In this document: positions 8,647 through 16,380 of the stretch, piece by piece | How the letters are laid out: the number at the start of each line of letters is the position of its first letter | Position numbering within the stretch: position 1 is the first letter of the stretch | Assembly (NCBI RefSeq): GCF_000018545.1 | Contig: NC_012586.1 | Location: 2,294,001 to 2,358,000 of the forward strand | Length of the DNA stretch: 64,000 nt | Source: Sinorhizobium fredii NGR234 | GTDB taxonomy: Bacteria; Pseudomonadota; Alphaproteobacteria; Rhizobiales; Rhizobiaceae | Direction of reading: 5' to 3' | Notes under the pieces: generated by a model | What the model was told of the DNA's origin: nothing | Seen by the model: only the letters and a program-made list of their open reading frames with translations | The model's database searches: none | Made by a program: the position numbers and the translations under genes

Positions 8647-10143
8647 TCAGGCGGCTTCGGAGGCCGAGGCGGCGGCAATCACCGCCGAGGTCGTCAGTTC
8701 TTCGCCCTTTAGCTCGCGGACGATGCGGCCGCGCGAAAAGACCAGGGCGCGATGGCAGATATGGGCGATTTCCTCGAAATCGGTCGAGACGACGACGACG
8801 GCGAGCCCCGCCTCGAGCGCCCGGGCGATCAGCCGGTAGATGTCGGCCTTGGCGCCGACGTCGACGCCGGCGGTCGGATCCTCGGCGACGAGCAGCTTGC
8901 GGCCGGTCGCCAGCCAGCGGCCGACCACGACCTTCTGCTGGTTGCCGCCGGACAGCGCCTCGATCGGCAGGCTCTGGTCGTTCGGCCTTAAGCCGACGCT
9001 GTCGCCGATTGCCTCGGCGAGCGCCGCCTCCTTCGAGGGGGCGAGGACCGAAAACAGGCCACGGCCCGAGGCCTGCGGATTGAGGAACGTGTTCTCGCGC
9101 AGCGACAGCGACATGGCGACCGACTCCTCCGTGCGGTCGCGAGCGATCAGGCCGACGCCGGAGCGCATCGCCGCCACCGGACTTGAGAGGTCGGGGGACT
9201 CGCCGCCGATCGTGATCGCTCCCGAAAACGGCTGGCAGCCGAACAGGGCCCGGCCGACCAATTCCTGGCCGGCGCCGCGCAGGCCGACGAGGCCGATGAG
9301 TTCGCCCTTGAGCACATCGAACGAAACCGGCCCGACGCCCTGGCAGGCGAGCTGCCTGACGCTGACGACCGCTTCGCCCGGCGTACTCGCCGCCTTGACG
9401 AAGAGCTGATCGGCCTTGCGCCCGACAATCATTTCGATGAGTTCGTCCGGGTTCGTCTCGGCGACCGGCTTCTGGCCGACGAGGCGGCCGTCGCGCAGCA
9501 CCGCAACGCGGTCGGCGATCCGGAAGATCTCGTCGAGCCGATGCGAAACGTAGATCATCGCGACGCCGCGCTCTTTCAGCGGCCGGATGGCGTTGAAGAG
9601 CCGCTCCACCTCGTCCGCCGGCAGGCTTGCCGTCGGCTCGTCGAGCACCAGCACATCCGCCTCGACGGCCAAGGCGCGGGCGATCGCCACCAGCGACTTC
9701 TCCGTACGCGTCAGCGACTGGACGCGGGTCGAGGGATCGAAATCGCAGCCGACGAGACGCAAGGCCTCGCGCGCCCGCTCCTCGGTGCGCCGCCAGTCGA
9801 TCAGCCGGGTCCGCATCGAGAAGCCCTGCGCCAGACCGACATTCTCGGCGACCGTCATCCATTCGATGAGGCCGAGATCCTGATGGATGAAGGCGACCGG
9901 CTGGCGCTTGTTCGGCTTCGGCGGCTGGTTGACATAGGGCTCGCCGCGGAACCGGATCTCGCCGCCGTCCGGCCGGTAGATGCCGGCGAGCGTCTTGATC
10001 AGGGTCGACTTGCCGGCGCCGTTCTCACCGAGAAGTGCCAGGATTTCACCGGCTTCGAGATCGAGTGAAACCTGCGACAGGGCCCGGGTGCCACCGAACT
10101 CCTTGGTGATCGCGCGGAACTCCAAGAGCTTTTGTTGATCCAT
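8647..10143 (-). CDS. Sugar ABC transporter, double ATP-binding protein (RbsA/XylG-like)
   Basis: A 498-residue protein with two ATPase domains, the normal arrangement for ribose-class sugar importers. Domain one has Walker A GENGAGKSTLIK and Walker B VLVLDEPTASL, but its signature region reads SLTRTEKSLV rather than LSGGQ. Domain two has GLRGAGQELV in place of Walker A, LSGGNQQKVVVGRW as signature and VAEDPTAGVDVG as a Walker B variant. Such asymmetry is usual in this family. It is first in the operon, with a perfect operator palindrome 37 bp upstream. Confidence 0.92.
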   Translation of the reverse strand: MDQQKLLEFRAITKEFGGTRALSQVSLDLEAGEILALLGENGAGKSTLIKTLAGIYRPDGGEIRFRGEPYVNQPPKPNKRQPVAFIHQDLGLIEWMTVAENVGLAQGFSMRTRLIDWRRTEERAREALRLVGCDFDPSTRVQSLTRTEKSLVAIARALAVEADVLVLDEPTASLPADEVERLFNAIRPLKERGVAMIYVSHRLDEIFRIADRVAVLRDGRLVGQKPVAETNPDELIEMIVGRKADQLFVKAASTPGEAVVSVRQLACQGVGPVSFDVLKGELIGLVGLRGAGQELVGRALFGCQPFSGAITIGGESPDLSSPVAAMRSGVGLIARDRTEESVAMSLSLRENTFLNPQASGRGLFSVLAPSKEAALAEAIGDSVGLRPNDQSLPIEALSGGNQQKVVVGRWLATGRKLLVAEDPTAGVDVGAKADIYRLIARALEAGLAVVVVSTDFEEIAHICHRALVFSRGRIVRELKGEELTTSAVIAAASASEAA

Positions 10144-10179
10144 GCGCTCCTCCCAAAGCCGCTGGCTGAGGAGGAGCTT

Positions 10180-10195
10180 ATGTTATCGATAACAT
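10180..10195 (-). promoter_or_regulatory. Perfect LacI-type operator upstream of the sugar ABC operon
   Basis: ATGTTATCGATAACAT is a perfect 16-bp palindrome 37 bp upstream of the ATPase start. It shares the core TGTTATCGATAACA with 5295-5308, linking the two transporters into one proposed regulon. Confidence 0.8.
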
Positions 10196-10247
10196 GATGG
10201 TCAAGAGGGAACTTCAACAGGCATCAACCATGGCGCGCAAGCGCAAA

Positions 10248-10275
10248 CCGCCCGCCGAGCGATCTCGGCGGGCGG
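10248..10275. terminator. Strong GC-rich hairpin, probable terminator
   Basis: CCGCCCGCCGAG-cgat-CTCGGCGGGCGG is a perfect 12-bp stem with a 4-base loop. On the minus strand it is followed by TTT, so it could have ended the leftward gene at 12913-13569 before the IS66 insertion separated them. Confidence 0.55.
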
Positions 10276-10307
10276 CTGTACGCATGGCTGCGATTCAGTC
10301 GGAGGCA

Positions 10308-10350
10308 CTACAGCGCCGCGCGCCCCATCGGGGCGCAAAGGCCGCTGTAG
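10308..10350. repeat. Rhizobial mosaic palindrome, left half, interrupted by IS66
   Basis: CTACAGCGCCGCGCG...GCTGTAG is an imperfect palindrome nearly identical to the copy at 20829-20872. Its continuation (CTTTGAGGTGCTGCAT and the stem at 12863-12909) lies on the far side of the insertion sequence, so the IS entered a composite repeat. Confidence 0.75.
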
Positions 10351-10351
10351 C
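10344..10351. repeat. IS66 target-site duplication, left copy
   Basis: GCTGTAGC directly precedes the left terminal repeat and is repeated exactly at 12844-12851. Eight bases is the usual duplication for IS66. Confidence 0.9.
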
Positions 10352-10373
10352 GTAAGCGGCAAGCTGAGGCCAT

Positions 10374-11966
10374 TCAGTCGGCGTAGTTCCACGGCATCAG
10401 CGCGTCGATTTCTGAACTCGGCCATCCGTTGGCAATGCGCTCGAGTGTCTGAGTGAGCCAGGCGAGCGGATCGACGTTGTTCATTTTTGCGGTCTGCAAG
10501 AGTGTCGCGATGGTCGCCCAGCTCCTTCCGCCGCCGTCGCTGCCGGCGAAGAGCGAGTTCTTGCGTGTGATTGCCTGGGGCCTGATTGCTCGCTCGACGA
10601 TGTTGGAGTCGAGCTCGATGCGGCCGTCGGCCAGGAAGCGCTCGAAGATGGCGCGACGCGAGATGGCGTAGCGGATCGCCTCGGCGAGCTTCGATTTGCC
10701 GGAGATCCGCGGCAGGGTCTTCTGCCAGAGAGCGAAGAGCTCGGTGACGATCGCGGCGGAGGTTTGCTGACGCACCGCGACACGGGCGTCAGGGCTTTGC
10801 CCGCGCACGGTCTCCTCGACCTGCCAGAGCTTCGCCATCCGCTCGACCGTCTCCGTTGCGACCTTCGAGCTTTCCGCGACATGCAGCTCATAGAACTTGC
10901 GCCGACTGTGTGACCAGCAGCCAGCCAATGTGACACCGTCATTGCCACGATCGGAGCGGACCAGCTTGTTGTAGGCGGCATAGCCGTCGACTTGCAGGAT
11001 TCCGCGGTAGCCCTTGAGATGCCGGGCGACGCACTCGCCGGCCCGACTGTCCTCAAAGCGGTAGACGACCATCGGCGGACCGCTGCCGCCAAATGGTCGG
11101 TCATCCCTGGCATAGGCCCATAGATAGGCTGTCTTCGTCGATCCGGAGCCGGGAGCGAGCGTCGGCAAGGTGGTCTCGTCGGCGAAGATCCGCTCGCCCT
11201 TCTTGATCTCATCGAAGAGGTAGTCGGCGAGGATCTCCAGCTCGAACCCGAGCTTGCCCATCCATTGCGCCATCAGCTTGCGGTCGAGCTCGACCTTGTC
11301 GCGGGCGTAGATCGCCTCCTGCCGGTAGAGCGGCAGGCCATCGGCATATTTGGAGACGGCGATCTGGGCCAGAAGCGCTTCCGTCGGAATGCCGCCTTCG
11401 ACGATGTGTGCCGGCGCCGGTGCCTGGACGACGCCGTCCTCGTTTTTGAAGGCATACTTCGGCCGGCGGGTAACGATGACGCGGAACTTCGCCGGCACGA
11501 CATCCAGCCGCTCCGACACGTCCTCGCCGATCAGCACCTTCTGCTTGCCGGCATGCTCCGGCAGCTCCTCCGGCTCCATCACCACTTCGACCCGCTCGAG
11601 GTGGGGTGCGAAGCCCTTGCGTGGCCGCGGTGGACGCTTGCCTTCCGGGCGCTCGCGGCCCTTGTTGACCTGTGCCCTGATCGCGGCGATGCCGGTCTCG
11701 ATTTCCTCGAAGACAAAGGCCTGCTGCTCGTCGTCGGTGGAGGGGGAGCCGAGCTTTTCCGATCGCCGGCCGAAGCGGGCCCGATCGAAGGCCTTCAGGA
11801 TCTGCGTCAACCGTTCGATACGCTCATCGGCATCGGCGTTGCGCGCCTTGAGATCTGCGACCTCGCTCTCCAGCGCGTCGGCCCGTGCCGCCTTTTCGGC
11901 CATGGCAAACACCATGGCTTTCAGCGCTTCAACGTCGTCTGGGAGGTCAAGATCGGGCGGCGTCAT
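10374..11966 (-). CDS. tnpC: IS66 transposase TnpC
   Basis: A 530-residue transposase. The N-terminal coiled coil (residues about 15-65, VEALKAMVFAMAEKA onward) precedes a zinc-binding-like region and the DDE-type catalytic core. Visible core blocks include FADETTLPTLAPG, ILQVDGYAAYNKL with AGCWSHSRRKFYEL, and the C-terminal IELDSNIVERAIRP with NSLFAGSDGGGRSW. These hold the acidic residues expected for IS66. The gene is open and full length, and its stop lies 22 bases inside the element end. Confidence 0.95.
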   Translation of the reverse strand: MTPPDLDLPDDVEALKAMVFAMAEKAARADALESEVADLKARNADADERIERLTQILKAFDRARFGRRSEKLGSPSTDDEQQAFVFEEIETGIAAIRAQVNKGRERPEGKRPPRPRKGFAPHLERVEVVMEPEELPEHAGKQKVLIGEDVSERLDVVPAKFRVIVTRRPKYAFKNEDGVVQAPAPAHIVEGGIPTEALLAQIAVSKYADGLPLYRQEAIYARDKVELDRKLMAQWMGKLGFELEILADYLFDEIKKGERIFADETTLPTLAPGSGSTKTAYLWAYARDDRPFGGSGPPMVVYRFEDSRAGECVARHLKGYRGILQVDGYAAYNKLVRSDRGNDGVTLAGCWSHSRRKFYELHVAESSKVATETVERMAKLWQVEETVRGQSPDARVAVRQQTSAAIVTELFALWQKTLPRISGKSKLAEAIRYAISRRAIFERFLADGRIELDSNIVERAIRPQAITRKNSLFAGSDGGGRSWATIATLLQTAKMNNVDPLAWLTQTLERIANGWPSSEIDALMPWNYAD

Positions 11967-12040
11967 CGGTTCGACCAGAGCACATTTTGCTCCGGTTTTC
12001 CTGCCCTTTCAGGCTACTGATTCACTTCGCCGCAGGGCTT

Positions 12041-12385
12041 TTACCCAACAATCTCCGGCGGCTTGACCGGCACGGCTCGAACCCGCTTCCAGTCCATGCC
12101 ATCGACCAGCGCCAGAAGCTGGGCATGGTTGAGCTGAACCCGGTTATGGCCGATCCGCGGCCAGCAGAACTGCGACTTTTCCAGCCGCTTGGCATAAAGG
12201 CAGACCCCGGAGCCGTCCCACCAGACGATCTTCACTCTATCCGCCCGTTTGGCCCGGAAGACGTATAGCGCGCCGTTGAACGGATCACTGCCGGCATCCC
12301 GCACCAGCGACAGCAAGCTGTCCGGGCCCTTGCGGAAGTCGACCGGATGACTGGCCAGGAACACCTTCACGCCGGACGGGATCAT
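12041..12385 (-). CDS. tnpB: IS66 accessory protein TnpB
   Basis: A 114-residue protein of the IS66 Orf2 family, recognised by VDFRKGPDSLLSLV, FRAKRADRVKIVWWDGSG and the tyrosine-containing LYAKRLEK block. It is required with TnpA and TnpC for IS66 transposition, though its biochemical role is unclear. The start overlaps the tnpA stop by 4 bases, so translation is probably coupled. It appears intact. Confidence 0.94.
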   Translation of the reverse strand: MIPSGVKVFLASHPVDFRKGPDSLLSLVRDAGSDPFNGALYVFRAKRADRVKIVWWDGSGVCLYAKRLEKSQFCWPRIGHNRVQLNHAQLLALVDGMDWKRVRAVPVKPPEIVG

Positions 12386-12759
12386 GCCGAACGCACCGCC
12401 CGGATCACCCGCTGCAAGTGCGCCTCGTCGACATCTGCGCCGGCGCGCACGACAATGTCGCCAATGACAACCTCTATCACCGGGGCAGCCGGGCGCGCCG
12501 AGGCGACTTCGCCAGCCGAACGCTGCGAGGCGGCATGGTCCAGAGCGTCACGACGCCAGGCGAACAGCTGCGACGGACGAATGCCTATCCGATGGGCGAT
12601 CGCCGACACGCTCGCGCCCGGCTCCAGCGCCTCGGCCACCACCTGCGATTTGAACTCATCCGACCACCGCCGGCGAAGCTGCCGTGGCGCACCCTCGAGG
12701 CGCTCAGCGACAGCTTCGATCATGTGGAAGGTTCTAGTTCCAGAACTAGGTGCAGACAT
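12382..12759 (-). CDS. tnpA: IS66 accessory protein TnpA
   Basis: A 125-residue protein of the IS66 Orf1 family with a helix-turn-helix like that of IS3 OrfA (RRWSDEFKSQVVAEALEPGA, then VSAIAHRIGIRPSQLFAWRR). It is the first gene of the element and probably contributes DNA binding. About 85 bases separate it from the right terminal repeat, enough for a promoter. It appears intact. Confidence 0.92.
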   Translation of the reverse strand: MSAPSSGTRTFHMIEAVAERLEGAPRQLRRRWSDEFKSQVVAEALEPGASVSAIAHRIGIRPSQLFAWRRDALDHAASQRSAGEVASARPAAPVIEVVIGDIVVRAGADVDEAHLQRVIRAVRSA

Positions 12760-12843
12760 AGAAGCTCACATCGGCTCACAACGTGCGCTATCGATATCCG
12801 ACCGCCAACCCCCTACGCCAGACGGGGTCTCCTTGCCGGTTAC

Positions 12844-12851
12844 GCTGTAGC
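12844..12851. repeat. IS66 target-site duplication, right copy
   Basis: GCTGTAGC, identical to 10344-10351, directly follows the right terminal repeat. Confidence 0.9.
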
Positions 12852-12862
12852 GCTTTGAGGTG

Positions 12863-12909
12863 CTGCATTATTTGCCCTTAATCCGAGGTCGATTTTAGGA
12901 CACATGCAG
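12863..12909. repeat. Rhizobial mosaic palindrome, right half
   Basis: An imperfect stem from CTGCAT to ATGCAG with an inner AATCC/GATTT arm. It is the continuation of the repeat at 10308-10350, displaced by the IS66 insertion, and it ends 3 bases before the stop codon of the next leftward gene, so it lies in that gene's 3' untranslated region. Confidence 0.65.
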
Positions 12910-12912
12910 TCG

Positions 12913-13569
12913 TCACGCTGCGGCCAGATCGTAGAACGCGAGGCTCATCTGGCCGGAGCTCGATTCGATCGGCGATGTGTACCAGCTGAAACTCGGATTG
13001 CTGCTGCTGTTTGCCCGGAACGTCGCACCAAACAGCTGCAACTTCGTATCAAACTTGTAGCCGCCGTCGCCATCGATGCTGGCAACGACCTGCCACCGCC
13101 CCGGGTCACCGGAATCCGTATACTTGTAGGTCACCGAGGCCTGAATCGTTCCGATCAGGAAATCCAGTTCGATCTGGGTCGAGGTGTCGAAAGTGTCGTC
13201 CGGATAATCGAGGATAAAGGTGTCGCTTTCACCGGTGGAAAGCGGCTGCACGATCTTCGATACGTTGCCTCTGGCGGGGTTGTAGTTGTACAGCACGAGC
13301 GGCTGCGAGGAGAAGTTCGAGACTTCGATTTCCAGCGAATCGCCTTTGCCACCGCCTGTGAGCAACCCCGCCAGGCCAACGCCGGCTGTGGCCCAGCCTG
13401 CTGCAGCACCGGCGATCGATCCAATCGCCGATGCGAAATCGGCTCCGATCGCCATGCTTCGAAGCGCCTCATTGTTGTTGGCTTCGAACAGCTGCAGGTC
13501 GGCGACTGCCTGCTGTGCCGCATCTTGCGCCGCGTTCAGATAATTGATTGTTCCATTCCCGTTCGACAT
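12913..13569 (-). CDS. Unrecognised protein with N-terminal helix, glycine-rich hydrophobic hairpin and beta-rich C-terminal domain
   Basis: A 218-residue protein starting at ATG 13569 behind GGAGAGTGA. Residues about 1-40 look helical; residues about 40-75 are a small-residue hydrophobic stretch (IGSIAGAAAGWATAGVGLAG) that could insert into membrane. The rest is strand-rich (SLEIEVSNFSSQPLVLYNYN, then TYKYTDSGDPGRWQVVASID) and recalls sandwich folds of aegerolysin or actinoporin-like pore formers, without a confident match. It has no classical signal peptide. Function unknown. Confidence 0.6.
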   Translation of the reverse strand: MSNGNGTINYLNAAQDAAQQAVADLQLFEANNNEALRSMAIGADFASAIGSIAGAAAGWATAGVGLAGLLTGGGKGDSLEIEVSNFSSQPLVLYNYNPARGNVSKIVQPLSTGESDTFILDYPDDTFDTSTQIELDFLIGTIQASVTYKYTDSGDPGRWQVVASIDGDGGYKFDTKLQLFGATFRANSSSNPSFSWYTSPIESSSGQMSLAFYDLAAA

Positions 13570-13894
13570 TTCACTCTCCATGATGTGAGTTGCGCCAAGG
13601 GTCTGCGACAACGCCCTCTTTGCGGGAGGTCGCAGCGGTTTCTACAATCAGTGCTTGCGATGCTTAGCGCCTCTCGGAGTAGCTCGGCAAATGGAGCTTG
13701 ACGGGGTCGTTAATAGAACCTCGCCGCTTAACTCGTCGTTGTATCAATTCGCGAGGATCCACTTAAAACTGTGTAACTGAAAATAGGGATCGCTGTGGAT
13801 GGCGCGTCGAACGGCGCTCGGTCTTCGCCACGTTTCTCTTCTGAGCCGGCTCGGCCCTATCTGCTCGGCCCTGCCTGAGCGGAACCCACCCGGC
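13570..13894. other. Gene-free stretch upstream of the unrecognised gene
   Basis: These 325 bases must hold the promoter of the leftward gene starting at 13569 and the 3' end region of the BON gene transcript. No GGAAC-type promoter, clear palindrome or small gene is visible. Confidence 0.5.
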
Positions 13895-14470
13895 TCAAAT
13901 GCCGGCCGTCCTCACCCGCAGATTGTTCTGCACATAGGACACCCCCGATACGCCTTCCGAACAATCTTCGGCTCTCCGACGATCCCGTCTGCTCGAAACA
14001 AAGCCTGCCAAGGTGACCTCGCCACCGCTGACCGAGACCTCGATGTCGGATGCGTCGAGCCGAGGGTCCTCGGTCAGTCGCTCGTTGACGTCTTCCTCGA
14101 TACGTGCGTCGGGTCGTTTGTAGCCGCGCGGACCTTTCCCCCTGAAACGGCCGACCTCGTCTGCCCCCTGCCCGCCGCCGGGCCAATCTTCCTGGCCGGA
14201 CCGCCCCCGGAAGGGCGGCACATTCTCGTACGGATCGAAAGAACCGAGATCCTCGATGCGACGCGCCAGGTCTCGATCCGTCAGGCCATGATAGTTGCCT
14301 CGACGATCGGAACGTCGCAGCGCTTCCGCCCGCCAGGCGCACTCTCCACCCTCGTCGCCGCGGCGACGCCAATGCTCCTCGTCCGACCCGCCCTCGCGGA
14401 GCGGACGGCGATCGCTCGGCTTCGCGCCCGTCGCGTGCCGCGTGTCGGGATCCTGCCAGCCGCGTTTCAT
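13895..14470 (-). CDS. BON-domain protein
   Basis: A 191-residue protein starting at ATG 14470 behind GGAGTGGGTG. The first two thirds are polar, low in complexity and very rich in arginine, glycine, aspartate and glutamate. Residues about 120-185 form a BON domain (IEEDVNERLTEDPRLDASD, SVSGGEVTLAGFVSSRRDRR, with the terminal strand VQNNLRVRT). BON domains bind phospholipid or act in periplasmic stress proteins such as OsmY, but no signal peptide is visible here. It lies between the unrecognised gene and a DUF1236 gene in the same direction. Confidence 0.82.
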   Translation of the reverse strand: MKRGWQDPDTRHATGAKPSDRRPLREGGSDEEHWRRRGDEGGECAWRAEALRRSDRRGNYHGLTDRDLARRIEDLGSFDPYENVPPFRGRSGQEDWPGGGQGADEVGRFRGKGPRGYKRPDARIEEDVNERLTEDPRLDASDIEVSVSGGEVTLAGFVSSRRDRRRAEDCSEGVSGVSYVQNNLRVRTAGI

Positions 14471-14543
14471 TCACCCACTCCAATCCTCTATGTGAAGAGA
14501 GGCCCGCCGCGCGACGAGGCGAGCCTGGTTCACGCGAAAACCG

Positions 14544-15248
14544 CTACGCCAGGATGACGACGATCTCCAGCGACGACGGCTCGACGATGACGATCCGGCC
14601 GTCGGCCAGCACGAAGAACAGGTAGCCTTCGTACGCGGGCACGACCTGGACGATCCGCGTCGGCACAGGCTTCAGCTTGACCTTGACCGTTTCGGGAACG
14701 ACGACGCCGACGGAAACATCGATATCGACATCAACCGGTTCGACCTTTTCTTCCTTGATGATCTGGGTGATCTCGGTCTTCTGCTCCGTGGTCACCTCGA
14801 CTTTGGTCGAGCCGGAGGCCTGGTCCTCCTGGGTTTGCTGCTGCTCACCCTGACCGGTCTGCTGCTCGGTCTCGCCCTGGGCAGGTTGCTGCTTTGTGCC
14901 GGACTGCGAGGTATCCCCATCAGTCTTCTGCTGATCGGAGCTCTCCTGGCTTTGCTGTTGTTGTTTCTGCTGGGTGCCGGTTTCGGTTTGCTGCTGCTGA
15001 TCCGGTTGCTGCTGTTCGCCGGACTGGCCCTGCTGCTCACCCTGGCCGGTCGCTTCGCCACCCTGCTGGGCTGCTCCGCCCTGTGCGTCGGGTTGCTTGC
15101 CCTGCTCGGCGCCGCCTTGCGGACATTCCGTGCCCTCCGGACACGCGGTCGTTTGACCCTGCGCCGGTTGCTCCGTCTGCGCCAGCGCCGGCCCGAAGGC
15201 GACGCCCAGGCTCAGAACAAGGGCACTCTTGATAAGGATACCTTTCAT
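14544..15248 (-). CDS. Secreted glutamine-rich DUF1236 protein
   Basis: A 234-residue protein with a clear signal peptide (MKGILIKSALVLSLGVAFG, cleavage after ALA). Residues about 25-140 are an extreme low-complexity segment of Gln, Gly, Glu, Ser and Thr. The C-terminal third (VEPVDVDIDVSVGVVVPETV, then VVPAYEGYLFFVLADGRIVI) matches the DUF1236 pattern common in Rhizobiales, a domain of unknown function. An EcfG-type promoter lies about 40 bp upstream, suggesting general-stress control. Probably periplasmic. Confidence 0.85.
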   Translation of the reverse strand: MKGILIKSALVLSLGVAFGPALAQTEQPAQGQTTACPEGTECPQGGAEQGKQPDAQGGAAQQGGEATGQGEQQGQSGEQQQPDQQQQTETGTQQKQQQQSQESSDQQKTDGDTSQSGTKQQPAQGETEQQTGQGEQQQTQEDQASGSTKVEVTTEQKTEITQIIKEEKVEPVDVDIDVSVGVVVPETVKVKLKPVPTRIVQVVPAYEGYLFFVLADGRIVIVEPSSLEIVVILA

Positions 15249-15566
15249 CGACTGCTCTCCAACCTCTTAGTCCCTTCCGGGAGCCAACCACGAGGCGAAA
15301 GCTTTGTTCCCGAGAGGTTCTTTGCCTGTCCACCTATGCCTTAACCCGTAAGGAGTAGGCCGCATCCTTTCGTTCCCGAACCGTTGCTCCGCTGTTCGTA
15401 CTTATTTCAGCCATTCATTGTGGAGACGGCGATTGGCATCCAAGGCTCGGTTTTGGCCCGTCGAAACGACCTGCCGCACGGCCGAGTTTGAACGCCGCCG
15501 GGGCGTAGGGCTCGCATGCTGACGAGGACCTACACGCCGGCTCCGTTCCGTCGTAAAGAGACAGCC
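15249..15566. other. Gene-free stretch carrying the DUF1236 promoter
   Basis: 318 bases between the DUF1236 start and the stop of the SDR gene. It holds the EcfG-like promoter at 15286-15310. A second GGAAC occurs further upstream on the minus strand without a matching -10. No small gene is supported. Confidence 0.55.
15286..15310 (-). promoter_or_regulatory. EcfG/RpoE2-type promoter for the DUF1236 gene
   Basis: On the minus strand GGAAC (15306-15310) is followed by 16 bases and GGTT (15286-15289). This fits the alphaproteobacterial general-stress sigma-factor consensus GGAAC-N16/17-cGTT and ends about 38 bp before the start codon. Confidence 0.65.
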
Positions 15567-16271
15567 TCACACCGAGCGGGTCAGTCCGCCGTCCACCCGG
15601 ATATTCTGGCCGGTGATGTAGCCGGCGCCCTCCGAGGCGAGGAAGGCGACTGTGGCGGCGATCTCCTCGCTCGTTCCGTAGCGTTTCATCGGCACGCTGT
15701 CGCGGCGGGTTTCGGTCGCCGGCAGGCTGTCGATCCAGCCCGGCAGCACGTTGTTCATGCGGATGTTGTCCTTGGCATAGCTGTCCGAATAGATCTTCGT
15801 ATAGGCGGCGAGCCCGGCGCGGAACACCGCCGAGGTCGGGAACATCTCCGACGGTTCGAAGGCCCAGGCGGTCGAAATGTTGATGATCGACCCCGAGCCC
15901 TGGGCCTGCATGATCGGCGTTACCAGCCGCACGGCGCGGACGACGTTCATCAGATAGGTGTCGAGGCCCTTGTGCCAATCGTCGTCGCTGACCTCGATGA
16001 TCGGGGCGCGCGGTCCATGACCGGCGCTGTTGACGAGCACATCGATCCGCCCCCAGCTGGAAACGGCGAGATCGACGAGCCTCTTCAGGTCCTCGTTCGA
16101 CTGGTTCGAGCCGGTGACGCCGACGCCACCCAGTTCCTTGGCCAGCGCCTCGCCCTTGCCGGAAGAGGAGAGCACCGCAAGCCTGTAGCCATCCGCAGCC
16201 AGCCTGCGCGCCGCCGCCGCCCCCATACCGCTGCCGCCGGCCGTGACGATCGCTACTTTTTCCTTTGCCAT
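15567..16271 (-). CDS. SDR-family protein with substituted catalytic residues
   Basis: A 234-residue Rossmann-fold short-chain dehydrogenase relative. The cofactor site is near canonical (VTAGGSGMGAAAARRLA), and NSAG at residues 81-84 and the C-terminal GQNIRVDGGLTRSV are typical. At the active site the usual Ser-Tyr-Lys positions read Thr134, Ser147 and Arg151 (SAVFRAGLAAYTK), so it probably lacks standard dehydrogenase chemistry or belongs to a subgroup with altered residues. It is divergent from a LysR gene 109 bp away, which probably regulates it. Confidence 0.85.
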   Translation of the reverse strand: MAKEKVAIVTAGGSGMGAAAARRLAADGYRLAVLSSSGKGEALAKELGGVGVTGSNQSNEDLKRLVDLAVSSWGRIDVLVNSAGHGPRAPIIEVSDDDWHKGLDTYLMNVVRAVRLVTPIMQAQGSGSIINISTAWAFEPSEMFPTSAVFRAGLAAYTKIYSDSYAKDNIRMNNVLPGWIDSLPATETRRDSVPMKRYGTSEEIAATVAFLASEGAGYITGQNIRVDGGLTRSV

Positions 16272-16380
16272 GGTCTCATCCTTTCTCGGAATTCAGGTCT
16301 GATTTCCGGCCGAGTTTGACATGCCGCGCTGTCCGGGTCTAAGCAGAAAAACACTCTCGTGCCTGTAGGAAAACTACTGG

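Larger units (their letters stand above)
10352..12843 (-). mobile_element. IS66-family insertion sequence, complete (2,492 bp)
   Basis: The element is bounded by imperfect inverted repeats that begin with the IS66-type GTAA: GTAAGCGGCAAGCTGAGGCC on the left and, read inward from the right, GTAACCGGCAAGGAGACCCC. Exact 8-bp duplications GCTGTAGC flank it. It carries tnpA, tnpB and tnpC in the standard order on the minus strand, all open from start to stop, so the element looks intact and recent. It sits inside a rhizobial mosaic repeat and disrupts no gene. Confidence 0.93.

Noticed and set aside
7568..9862. Continuous minus-strand frame suggesting an ATPase-permease fusion
   Set aside because: The part upstream of 8629 is an out-of-frame reading of the ATPase gene. 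The permease has its own ATG and ribosome-binding site.
10201..10425. Minus-strand frame crossing the left end of IS66
   Set aside because: It spans the insertion junction and a mosaic repeat, so it cannot be an ancestral gene.
14570..15200. Glutamine-rich segment as possible tandem-repeat coding or prion-like element
   Set aside because: The low-complexity stretch is within a secreted DUF1236 protein and has no regular repeat unit, so no special element is claimed.
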